Below are positions 23,115 to 33,162 of a DNA stretch of 64,000 nt, in pieces. The notes beneath the pieces are model-generated. The model saw nothing but the letters and a program-made list of their open reading frames with translations. It was not told the DNA's origin and did no database searches. The position numbers were made by a program, and so were the translations under genes. How positions within the stretch are numbered: the stretch's first letter is position 1; the number at the start of each line of letters is the position of its first letter. Origin of the DNA: Neopestalotiopsis rosae (taxonomy: Eukaryota; Ascomycota; Sordariomycetes; Amphisphaeriales; Sporocadaceae); contig JALGAS010000009.1 in the NCBI GenBank assembly GCA_023078685.1, forward strand, positions 744,001 through 808,000. The letters are read 5' to 3'.

Positions 23115-23245
23115 CCGTAACTAAGACACGGGCAAGGCGCGAAAAGTGCTGATCGATGAGGGCCTGGAGCTAGGAGGGTGTCCGGACTTGCTCGCATGGT
23201 GCGTGCTGGGGCATTTCGATGCAGCAATCTTGGGGTCCATCTAGG
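23115..23245 (-). repeat. Dispersed module R3, copy A
   Basis: The complement of this stretch matches 31225-31345 and the complement of 29715-29835. The shared blocks include TGCATCGAA, ACACCCTCC, AGCTCCAG and CGATCAGCACTTTTCGCGCC. This copy is the most diverged of the three. Confidence 0.6.
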
Positions 23246-23649
23246 CATGCTTGGCATGCCACATTACTGCTATCTACCATGGCATTGATGCGCCCTCCTG
23301 CACCATGGGGATCGCACACCAGCGTCATCGTTCATCCACATTCCCATGCGACGGAAGTACCAGCACTCCTTCTCGACACGAGGACACAACCACTCTTTCC
23401 GTGACATTTCTCGTGCGATCCGTTGTGCCATTGGGCTACAACTTTGACGCTGCGGGATCCGTGACAACGTACGCTCGGTGAGTACGAAGTGGACTTGGTC
23501 GAGTCAAACTGGGCTACCCCACGGCTCACCTTCCACCTTGGGCGTTCAAACCGTTAAACGAGACCTCTTGAACGGTGGAGTCCGACGAGGTCTTTTCTTA
23601 GTCTCTTTTCTGTCTAATCAATATCAAATCCTACCGACCGACTTGCTGC

Positions 23650-23945
23650 TGCGTATTTGGAAATATACCTCGTTGCAGCCAACAGCCAGCAGCCAACAGT
23701 GTTCTGGAGGTGGCTACAATCGGGCAAATGCGTTGTCGTATGCGGTGCCCGTATCTACTTCGGGCAGTAACCAGACCCTCCCTACCTTAATGATCAGAGT
23801 CCAGTCAATCAAACTCGTACCTACCGTAGGTACCTACTGCCGCACTCCCCCGTTGTCTGATGGGTTGTCTGGGTAGGTATTACGTAGGTAGGTTGCAGGT
23901 ACAGTAGGTAGGTATGTACTATGCCGTGCTAGCAGCTCATGTAAT
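23650..23945 (+). repeat. Dispersed module R2, copy A
   Basis: Matches 31015-31220. Shared blocks include GTCGTATGCGGTGCCCGTAT, CTTCGGG.AGTAACCAGACC, the palindrome-like CGTACCTACCGTAGGTACCT, and TATGTACTATGCCGTGCTA followed by CAGCTCATGTAATG. This copy carries extra TAGGTA repeats at 23870-23915. Confidence 0.65.
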
Positions 23946-24368
23946 GAATAGAATCTATTGTTCAAGGCGTACTGGCTTCACGCATGAGTATTCAAGTCTT
24001 AAAAACAATCGAGCCGGTCATCAAGTGCAAATCCCTTTTCCCGTACATGTTTACATACAGGTAAATATCAAAATGAGAATACAGCGTGAAAAGGAAAGTA
24101 TCGGGGGCCAGCACGGAAAGGAAGCATTACTCGATCTTCAAGAAGTTCTATGTTTGCATGGAAACCTTTCCAGGCGATCAACAACACATCGGTAGCTACA
24201 CTAGTCCTTCTGGAAAAATAGTGGAAGTGGCGCAGGAACAAGAAAAAAAAACCAAGAACACGGTGGTGTATGTCGATTGATGCTCGAGGAAGGAACGATC
24301 CCATGGCTTCGACCACTTCTGACCTGCTTACAGGTGTGGGTGGCATGGCATTGTTTGAATGCCATGGG

Positions 24369-25108
24369 TACGGTGTGTTATAGCTCAATGTGTTGCAAAA
24401 TACGTTTTTGCACTAAGACCCTTTGCACCCACCCTCCGGATTACTGATTTTTTTTTCGTAAGACCCCCCGACAATTATTTCAGCCACAAATACGTTCCGC
24501 TATCGCGTCGCATTGCCGTCGCAATGCACCATCATTGCACCACTTCTTGCACCACCTTTCATTTGCACGCATCACCATGCGATGCACCCTATTTACGATG
24601 CATTATCTTTCTTAATCAGAGTCAATCAAGCTTGATTGACCTTTTTTTTTTTTTTTTTTTTATTCCAAATGCGCGATGGTGGTGCAGTATAATAAGTGCA
24701 AGTGCAATAGGTGCAAGTATAGTGCGGTGGGTGCAAATGCAATAGGTCTAAGTGCAGCGTGATGGGTGCATTGCGATGGGTAGTGCACTGCGATGGGTAG
24801 TGCATTGCGATGGGTAGTGCATTGCGATGGGTAGTGCATTGCGATGGGTAGTGCAGTGTAATGGGTAGTGAATTGCGATGGGTAGTCAATTGCAATGGGT
24901 AGTGCAAGTGCAGTGCAGTAGGTGCAAGTGCAGTGGGTACAGTGGGTGCAAGTGCAGTGGTGCATTGCGATGGTAATGCGACGCGATAGCGGAACGTATT
25001 TGTGGCTGTCGTGGCTGGTATTTGGCCATCTTTGGAAAAAGGGGGGTGCTCGTACAAAAAGTTGGAGGAAAATGAATTTTGCAACACATTGAGCTATAAC
25101 ACACCGTA
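24369..25108. mobile_element. Miniature inverted-repeat element, 740 bp (MITE-1)
   Basis: The ends are perfect 33-bp terminal inverted repeats (24369-24401 and 25076-25108) starting TACGGTGTGTTATAGCTC. A second pair of inverted segments, 24482-24529 and 24960-25007, matches with about two differences. Flanking CATGGG on both sides (24363-24368 and 25109-25114) may be a 6-bp target duplication. The interior has a run of 20 T (24642-24661) and a GTGCA-rich minisatellite, with no transposase. This is a non-autonomous DNA element. The superfamily cannot be assigned from the ends alone. Confidence 0.8.
24695..24975 (+). repeat. GTGCA-rich minisatellite inside MITE-1
   Basis: A tandem array whose clearest unit is 17 bp, GTGCATTGCGATGGGTA, repeated with small changes (best between about 24767 and 24900) and shading into shorter GTGCAA/GTGCAGT units on both sides. 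It reads as a Thr/His/Arg/Asn-rich repetitive frame on the minus strand, which is not a real protein. Confidence 0.8.
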
Positions 25109-25361
25109 CATGGGCCGCGTCCGCCAGCGCCCAGCACTGGGCCGATGAATTGGATCCACCAAGAACCGTGCCAGACTTCCTGATGCTGCCTAGTCGGTGC
25201 CGTGGAAATATATGCGAACCCCGATATTGATCAGTTAGCTGCGTGGGTGAGCAGCTGGGGCTTGCTTAGTTCGCTGTCCGGATGCGTGTTTGTGTGGCGT
25301 CCCAAGTAGCCGATGGAATTGTTTGGTCACTAGCTATGTGAATGGTAGAATCACTGGAAAA

Positions 25362-25598
25362 ATCTCAAGTCATCTTCAGCTGTCGCTGGGGGTGGTGGAT
25401 TCTTCTTTTTGGGTGATGCGATGTGGATTGGATGGGCCATGTACCGAGAAGCCTCTAGGGTGGCGCAAGGGTAGCCCCCAAGTATCCAAGCAAAACCAAG
25501 TCGGCGTTAGCCAAGCATCAGGGCCCATCCAATCCACATCGCATCACCCAAAAAGAAGAATCCACCACCCCCAGCGACAGCTAAAGATGACTTGAGAT
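25362..25598. repeat. Long near-perfect hairpin (75-77-bp arms)
   Basis: The left arm 25364-25438 is the reverse complement of 25522-25596 with a single mismatch; two further base pairs extend the stem to 25362/25598. The loop is 83 bp. There is no coding frame. This could be a foldback element or the source of a hairpin RNA. Confidence 0.8.
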
Positions 25599-26310
25599 AC
25601 GTAGCCAAGTCTAGCGACTCAAAAAAGATGCGTATTACTAAAAATGTGCATAACCTACAGGTACTGTATACATTCACAGAGTAACTGGCCTATTCTACGC
25701 TGCTCATCTAATTGGGTCCGTTTCTGCAAATATGCGCGCCCAAATGCTTGCCGATGCGTGAAGTATTCTTTTAATGATTTTGATACATGGTGCCTCCCGA
25801 CCTCCATCCCCCACACACGCACACTTCCACGTACTGAGTAGGGTAACAGAAGCCAGCTTGGAATCTTCTTTCGTCTCCCACAAACGACGGACACGCTATG
25901 TCCTGACGAGAACATAGATGACGGCTGACCTGCAACAAAACAAGATGCACGATGCTGCCTCCCATGTCACCCCCCACCTCCAACAACACAGAACCTCCCA
26001 CCATGATGTAGCAGCAGGGAGCAGAAGCAGCCTACTTACTGCCCCCCGCCGAGCCACGTATCGGACCCTGGTTCCTTGTCTGCCGGCACCGGCTTCGAGC
26101 CGGGAGCGCTATGGGTGCACTATCCTCTGCGCAATAATGTGTGACTTTGCACGAACATTAGCCAACATGAAATGCCTAGCATCCACCACTTTGCCATTCC
26201 CCAATGCTCACCACTCCTCGCGTACCTGTTGATTAAGATGTGAAATACCCTTGCGAGAAGACCGGCCCACTTCGGAATACCCTGGTTCCTCTTGTCAGTT
26301 TCCATAGTTT

Positions 26311-26440
26311 GCAGATCGACCTGGACTCACCCGGGATAGTGGAAGCTCTGTGAGTATAGTGCTGGGACCCTCTTTGTGCAGATCGACCTGGACTCACCCG
26401 AGATAGTGGAAGCTCTGTGAGTACAGTGATGGGACTCTGT
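26311..26440 (+). repeat. 67-bp direct tandem duplication
   Basis: The unit starting GCAGATCGACCTGGACTCAC at 26311 recurs at 26378 with only a few substitutions (GGGATAG/GAGATAG, TATAGTGC/TACAGTGA). It lies immediately before copy B of repeat R1. Confidence 0.75.
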
Positions 26441-28240
26441 ATACAGAACTCCTGGAACATTAAAATTGTTCCCATACGATATCTACTGTTGTTCACAAAT
26501 CAAATGTGCTCGAGTGCTCGAGAACAGCAACTTGAAATTTGTTTTATCTTACGGTGTGATATTATCAATAGAGACAAAATTGAATAGTTTTCGGTTTCGA
26601 GCTATACAACTGAACTTGTGCATAGCTGAATGTATTGCCCAGTATAATCCACATATCTTCCTTCGAAGTGAAACAGCTATCTTTTAGTTTCTCTACCACC
26701 TGAGTAAAGGCAGAATGTACTACGGCATTCGACTACGATGATCTCATTTGTGGCTCGAAGAAGCAATCATTAATGGAATGAATTCGGCGCATCTACATCA
26801 GACCGTCGCATTGTACGTCTTCCAGGATATAGAACTTTGATCTGATCAGGATGTACGGCGAATGCACGATTATTGAGGGGAGGATAAAATGAGGGGTATA
26901 ATATCCCACCCATCGCCGTATCACACCTGAAAAAGATCAAGCCCGATGGTTCGGAACACAAGGCGAGACTTGCCTCATGAAATGGACGGCAGGGAATATA
27001 TTCTCCTATTGGACCACCCGTATTAAAAATCCAATGCAAAACCTCATACAAAGAAGGAAACACTTATATGCACCTACAGGCTTCGTCTCATTTGCTGGAA
27101 CGCGTAGCTAGATAACGCTGCTGGCTATTGGCGAGCTTTCTCCAATTACTCGCCAGAACCCCGTCAGAAACCTACATCAGCTTACATTTGACTTGCATGT
27201 TCTGGGCAATGGAGGGCATTCGACTCAAGTTCTGGCACTTATTGGCCTTCATTTGACGTATCACCGCCAATCTGCTCTGGGCGCCATATGACCTGACAAA
27301 CACTTCTCCATCAATGGAAGATCGCCCATGGCCAGAGTCAGGCCATGGATCACGATTAAAACATGAAACAGTAAGCATAAGCTATCTTGATGTTCAACAC
27401 GGACGCTGTCAAAGATCCTACCGAATGCGACCAGGTTATTCAAGCATCTTTGAACGGCAATGCGTTTCAAGACGCTATGTCCGGTTCTGGCGATGAGTAT
27501 GTCAGCTGAGACCCATATCCGGCTCCCAATACGCGCACGGGGCCCCGTGCCCATTATGTAAGCACACATCCCCCGGGAGCTGCGCATCCTGTTTTCTTCC
27601 TTATCATGGATGCAATTGCTAATCTATTTAGATTTTCGCATTTTTTACTATTTAATTTAGTATTATGAATTTTTCAAATTAATTTTACCAAGTATGGTGG
27701 GCGTAGTCGAAGAACTTGTGATTGATTAAGGTGGTACGTGATATTTCTAGTTCTGGCGCTGTGGTTTCGGCGCTATAGCTCTGGTTTTGGCGCTGTGCTA
27801 TACCACCCACTATACTGGACCACCCACTATACTAGACCATTTAAATTAACGATGCAATTGCTTACCAGCTTCCGATGCAAGCCTTATTGCTAAATCCACG
27901 TAGATCGGGTGCAAAGCAGCAGGTGGTGCACCGCAATTATGATGCAGCGCAATTACGGTGCAGTGCAATTGTGATGCAGTGCACTTAGTGGTATAATACA
28001 GTGGGTGGTGCAGTGCAGTAGGTGGTCTTGTATGGCGATTTTGGCTGTGTTAATGGATGCTTATATAATCGGCACGGGGCCCCGTGCCTGTATTGGGAGC
28101 CCCCATATCCGGCTGGCAGCGAGACGTTGGAGCTCGGCAGAAGATCCATGGCCGATGCCGTGGTCTCGGATCAGACGCCTGGCAGTTTGACAGGATCAAT
28201 AGCAGATCAACGAATCGGGGGGGTCAAGACCAAGTAACAT
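26431..28240 (+). repeat. Dispersed repeat R1, copy B, split by MITE-2
   Basis: Aligns to copy A (22026-23040). The matching sequence runs from 26431 to 27520 and resumes at 28102-28240 (GGCTGGCAGCGAGACGTTGG against GGTTGGCAGCGAGAGATTGA in copy A). Copy A supplies the empty-site arrangement for the 581-bp insertion. The segment 26850-27200 is absent from copy A. No intact gene is present. Confidence 0.65.
27521..28101. mobile_element. Non-autonomous TIR transposon, 581 bp (MITE-2), possibly Mutator-like
   Basis: Terminal inverted repeats of about 49 bp with few mismatches begin GGCTCCCAATAC and end GTATTGGGAGCC. Each TIR contains the internal palindrome GCACGGGGCCCCGTGC. The element is bounded by an exact 9-bp direct repeat CCCATATCC (27512-27520 and 28102-28110) and sits inside repeat R1. 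The interior is AT-rich at the left and GGTGCA/GCAATT-repeat-rich at the right, and codes for nothing. A 9-bp duplication with long TIRs is typical of Mutator-like elements; that class is inference. Confidence 0.85.
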
Positions 28241-29714
28241 ATGTAGTTAGCAGGTGCGCGCAAGGAATGTAGAAAATCCGGATTTCGTCAGCGTCCGGAG
28301 GGGTCCCTCCTAAACCAGAAAAAAAAAAGGCAAGCCTGGCACCGTGCTCCGGTACGCGGTACTGTATATGCGCCTCCTACGCCAGCACGTCTCCTTGGTC
28401 AAGGTTGTCGAAACAACGCCCACTTGATATTGCGAAAAGGGCTGGATCGATACAACCTGCGCAGCTTGAGGGCGGTCTGCTCAGCGTGGATTGGACTCAC
28501 ACACCACCCCAGAGCTCCACAGAGTACGTGCCATGCCATCTCTCCCCTAATATCAATGTAGCCTCAGACGCTTTTGACAGAAGTCTGAGCTATCGTAGCC
28601 TGACAGTTGGGCGAGGAGGAGGGACTCAGTCGAACAATCAAGCCACCAGGGTGCCGGAAGGGATTGAAAGGGATTGGAAGGGCTCATTTGCAAGGCACGA
28701 GGGTCGCTTTTGTCAAGGTCAGGCCATGTTGCATTGATCTCAAGCTTACATTGATCTTTGGGCAAAGGCTCATCTGATTCGCCCAGGAGGGCAAGCATTG
28801 GATTTTCTTTACAGTCAGGCTACTGCGCCGACCGGATGAGGCACGGCGCTCGGCAACGTCGCGACTTACAGCGATTCAGGAGAGACATATACTATTGCAG
28901 CGGATTGATGGAGGGGTTTGAAGTTGTTGCTGTGGGTAGCCGTGGGAGACATGGCTACCTGGATCCCGATCCAGGATTCCAGATTGCCCATGTCTTCGTT
29001 GCGGAAGTAAGATTCCTCCACATGGCAAAGTGCAGATCAAAAGAGAAAGGCATATATCTGTAAGTAAGTGTGTACATCTGCACTCCTAGTTCGGCTAGTG
29101 CTTGAAAATCGCCCCAAAGCCTTCCAAAGCTGCGAAGCGCCAAGCAGGAATGCATGCGGCGCGCCTGCCAAGATTGGGGGAGACACATACAAAATGTTCT
29201 GGACAGAATGGAGTCTTGTCAACAGGGTCGATGACGGCACTTGCTCCCTCAGCGCTTGAGCAAGGCCGTATCCCGAAGGACGCTTGACTGAGATGGAAAT
29301 GATTACGATGTAAATATCGCCTCGCATGTGCCCATCGCCAATGTTGTTCCCTGGGGCTATCCTCCAACGAATAACGGTCTGTCCTGAGCACGACGGTTTC
29401 GATGCAAGGTCGATGAAGGATGGAGATGGAGATAGAACGCCAGGCAATTGTCTCTCTTCCTACTCTGCTCCAGTGCTCCTTCAACCTACCTACCTACCTA
29501 GCTGCCATAGCCGGAGGAATTGAATCCTTGTATCTGCATCGAGGGAGTATGGAATGGCTTGGCAGGCTTACGCTAAGGTAGGTAGTAAGGCTAAGGAAGC
29601 TTCCTAAGAGTCTTCTCCCGCTCAATTGGCGAAGCTTGAACCAGCCCAGCTGCCTGCTCGTGTGTTGTCTTGTGATGCTTGCTTATGCAGCTACATCACG
29701 ATACTTACGGCAAG
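28241..29714. other. Gene-poor DNA
   Basis: Overlapping frames of 60-135 codons on both strands (e.g. around 28405-28737 and 29037-29447) show no family features or signal peptides. A CTAC/CCTA microsatellite lies at about 29486-29501. No gene is supported. Confidence 0.4.
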
Positions 29715-29835
29715 GACCAAAAGCTGGCGCGAAAAGTGCTGATCGAATAGGGTCTGGAGCTGGGAGGGTGTCGCGGCTTGCACGCAGGGTGCCAGGTTAA
29801 TTCGATGCAGCGGCCATTTTGGGTCCCCCAAGAGT
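29715..29835 (-). repeat. Dispersed module R3, copy B
   Basis: The complement is nearly identical to 31230-31335 (AAAATGGCCGCTGCATCGAA, then CCCTGCGTGCAAGCCGCGAC, then CGATCAGCACTTTTCGCGCC). Similarity stops abruptly on both sides. One frame reads PSQLQTLFDQHFSR in both copies, so it may be a captured coding fragment. Confidence 0.7.
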
Positions 29836-31014
29836 ACCTCACCCACCCCCACAATCCATCCAGCAGAGGAAAGGGGCGGCAAAACATCCCAATCCCCTAG
29901 TCGCCCATGACAAGTATGTAGCAATGACGTACGTAACAAACACGGCCAGAAAGGCTTGTTCACCTACTCTGCTTTTCTATCATATTGGTTGTGACCCCGC
30001 CGTTGCGTGTAGATAAAATTTGAAATCTTTGGATCTTCAACTTCAAGCCGCCACAAGTATGCCAAAAGAATCGCAAGAACCTGATCTAAACAGGTCTTAG
30101 TATATTCCTTGCTCTTGAGGTTTAGTTCGCGCTCTCTCGTTTTTACTTCACAATTGCTGTTTCGTGTTATGTTCTGTAGTATCGAAATACGAGCGTTGTG
30201 TCGACGAGAGTAAAAATCCCAAATTCCATCAGCTCATGGTGTTTGCACCAAACTCACCACCTCGGCTGGCCTGGTTTCCAAAAGCTGTACCAAGAATGAA
30301 AATGATGAGTAGCATCACAGATATGCAAGGATACATGCAAACACGATTCCGCACTACACTTCGAGTTGAGAGTTGCACGACCGGTGTTTCCCAAAGATGG
30401 GATTCTTATGGCTACCACACGACTGCTTTTTCTTGATACTCACATGAACGTGTCCAACTGAACTCTCTTCCATTTGATTCTGATTCTGCACATGTCACAC
30501 TAGCTGAAAATGCGTAGTTGATAAGCGAGCAGTAGTCGCCCGGCTGAACCAGACGATTGTCCACGACACTTTTGTAATATTTCAAGTCGACTATCGGCTT
30601 CTTGTCTTTGACGAGTATGATCACGATGGTTTTCGGGCTCCTCCTCGCCTGGACGAATCTAGAATAAGAATACAAAAAGGCTAGCGAGCCATGTATTCGT
30701 GGCTCAAACAGGGCTTCATACAACTATGATGCCTAATTCAAGATCCTGAACTGCTTATTTTTCTTCTCGACGTGTTTTCACCCTTCCTTCAATATGCTCA
30801 TCAGCTCGATTGTGGTGATGCTATTACATGTAGGCGTAGACTGGCTATGCCTTTCGACAACTACAAAGCTTATTTCACTCCATAGGCGGCCCCACGGCTC
30901 TCCATCAGCTGCAACAAGGGAGACTTTCCTATTTGGGCCTTCAGGCCGTCGTCAACCGAGACTGAGCTCTTTCTGCCCACTAACATAAGAGTATGCCTTG
31001 TTGTAGCCATCAGC
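29836..31014. other. Gene-poor DNA
   Basis: Only short frames (e.g. 30164-30436 +, 30412-30723 -) without recognisable family. No RNA gene is seen. Confidence 0.4.
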
Positions 31015-31220
31015 TAAAGGGCATTCTGGTGGTGGATGCGGCGTCGTATGCGGTGCCCGTATCAACTTCGGGAAGTAACCAGACCTTGGCTACTTAGATA
31101 ATCAGAGACCAGTCAGTCGAGTTCGTACCTACCGTAGGTACCTACTGCCGCCCACAGCCCCGGTACACAATGTATTGTCTAGGTAGGTATGTACTATGCC
31201 GTGCTAACAGCTCATGTAAT
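31015..31220 (+). repeat. Dispersed module R2, copy B
   Basis: Matches 23650-23945, including GTCGTATGCGGTGCCCGTAT and TAGGTATGTACTATGCCGTG. It is followed directly by module R3 copy C, whereas at 23 kb the two modules are about 400 bp apart and R3 is inverted. Confidence 0.65.
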
Positions 31221-31224
31221 GTAG

Positions 31225-31345
31225 TTTGTCTACCAAAATGGCCGCTGCATCGAATCAACCCGGCACCCTGCGTGCAAGCCGCGACACCCTCCCAGCTCCA
31301 GACCCTATTCGATCAGCACTTTTCGCGCCTCGCCCGCGTCCTAGG
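31225..31345 (+). repeat. Dispersed module R3, copy C
   Basis: Same module as at 23115-23245 and 29715-29835, in forward orientation. It carries ATGGCCGCTGCATCGAATCA and TTCGCGCCTCGCCCGCGTCC. Confidence 0.7.
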
Positions 31346-31626
31346 TACATAGCACTGTATTCTTGCGCCTCGTGCACACCTCTAACCTACTCTCATTTTT
31401 TTTTCTGCATATATATATGACACTTATGTCCCTAAGACATTGCAAAACCCACCTTGCTTCCTATCTTCAACAGTTCTTAGACTTTCAGAGGTGAATTGCG
31501 TACTCGAAAGTCTTGACAACAAATCGGCGGAACATCTCCCAGACCAACCTTAGTGCAATCAAAGCGACCAGGCTCTCATACAGCCGCAATCGCTTGCTCG
31601 TTCCTCCTGTGGAGTTTCGTCCATAC

Positions 31627-31643
31627 TCTCTCTCTCTCTCTCG

Positions 31644-31695
<52 letters not shown>
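31627..31695 (+). repeat. (CT)n followed by a run of 51 T
   Basis: CT dinucleotides from about 31627 run into an uninterrupted T tract at 31645-31695, ending 61 bp before the predicted start of the hydrolase gene. Read on the other strand it is a 51-A tail, which could mark a retrotransposed insertion. It could equally be a promoter T-tract. Confidence 0.9.
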
Positions 31696-31696
<1 letters not shown>

Positions 31697-31756
31697 GGTG
31701 GGCCCTCCTTCTTGGTTGGCACAATTGCCTGTCATATACCGAGGGTCTTTCCAGAT

Positions 31757-33162
31757 ATGATTCCACAACCTCTGAAACCCATGACCCCATTGTCGGCGAC
31801 CCTGTCCACACACCAGCTGACTACAGCGAGGAACTTTCTCCATGTCCTCGCTGACCCAAAAGAGCCTGAGATCGAGTCAGTTTCATGGGCGATTTTCTTG
31901 TCATTGTAGCCTATATTATCCCAAAGCTAATCAGTCTCCATAAGTATTGTCGCTGTACATGGTCTGAACCCTTGGGGTTCGCAACAGCATGCCGAAGCCA
32001 CTTGGACAGCTGGAACAAAGCTTTGGCTACGGGACTTCCTCCCAGCTAGACTCCCTGAAGCCAGGATTGTGCTCTTCGACTATAATGCAAATGTCGCTTT
32101 TCAAAGTTCGACTGCAGGTATTCAAGAGCAGTCACAAAGTCTGCTTAATCGACTTGAACACACTCGCACGGTAAGTAGACACATTATTTACATAAAGAAC
32201 ATAGGTAACTTATCGGACTAGGACAACCCAAAACGGCCATTAATTTTCATATGCCACAGTCTTGGGGGTATAGTGGTCAAACGAGTAAGTGTGTCTTGCG
32301 ATGGCAGCGTCCCTGAATGCGCTCACCATTATAGGCACTGATATGCGCGAAGCAAAGTGAGGTCTATCGGAGTATTGTGGACCACACCTTTGGCATTGTC
32401 TTCTTTGGCACGCCACACAAAGGCGGTAATCATGCCAAGGTTGGCGACCTCTTGGCCCGTATCGTTCGACGTATAAGCGGGCGGCCGAAGAATAGTTTCA
32501 TGAGCGCACTCAAGAAAGACTCATGGTTTGCAAGCACCATTTCGAGTGATTTCCGCCAATTCCTCGAGATTCTGCAATTCCAGAGCTACTATGAAACCCG
32601 ACCGATGAGATACTTCGGAATTGTAAGACATGTTGGAAGCACTCACATGTCTTTCTCTTGCTAACACAGCTCGCAGATTGTCGAACAGAAGGCTGCTGTG
32701 CTGGGACTGCCAGATTCCCGTGAAAGGTCGATCGCCCTGGACGCCGATCATAGCAACATCTGCAAATTCAAAAGTGAGACAGACCCTGTATATCTACTGG
32801 TGGAAGAGAACATTGTCATGATGGCGAATGATGCTGTAAAGCGTTTTGGGCAAGGCAGCAGTATCCAGAACGGCGCATCAACATCACTCGAAGCCGCTTG
32901 TCTTACGCTCTCTCGAGAGATAGTGCAACAATGCTATGATCATGACTTCAACCTAAAGGGTGAAGATGATGATCCACAGGAGGGATACGCTGGGCGTGGA
33001 GGGCATTGCGCCGATGGGATGTGTTTAAACGATGATAAGCTGGCTGGACGAAGAGCGAAGACTCATAACGAATCAGCCAAGGGACGATCCACTCGGAATT
33101 CGAATTGGTTGACATCAAGAATGTTTCTTCGGGAGAGGTCTGCACAAGACAGCGCCTCGTAA
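31757..33162 (+). CDS. Alpha/beta-hydrolase of the DUF676/SERAC1-like type, stand-alone (possibly truncated NLR-type protein)
   Basis: Model join(31757..31875,31945..32170,32222..32284,32335..32622,32677..33162), 393 aa. All introns are GT-AG and phases agree. The fold starts with EIDIVAVHGLNPWG (oxyanion HG near residue 45) and has the nucleophile elbow ICHSLGGIVVKRAL (Ser128). FGIVFFGTPHKGGNHAKVGDL and, later, AVLGLPDSRERSIALDADH...ICKF follow. These blocks are typical of the hydrolase domain heading fungal NACHT/NB-ARC, ankyrin or TPR proteins. Here the chain ends soon after the domain with a low-complexity tail, with no NACHT domain or repeats downstream. It may be a genuine short paralogue or a truncated gene. 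The start at 31757 is the first ATG after the poly-T; its flank is uncertain. Confidence 0.65.

Noticed and set aside
24695..24975. Regular repeats that might look like a CRISPR array
   Set aside because: The units are contiguous with no unique spacers, it lies inside a TIR element, and the genome is fungal.
24626..25087. Long Thr/His/Arg/Asn-repeat frame on the minus strand as a repetitive protein
   Set aside because: It is the translation of the minisatellite; it has no plausible promoter or conserved features.
31485..31843. Poly-lysine-containing minus-strand frames
   Set aside because: They arise from the 51-A/T tract and not from a real protein.
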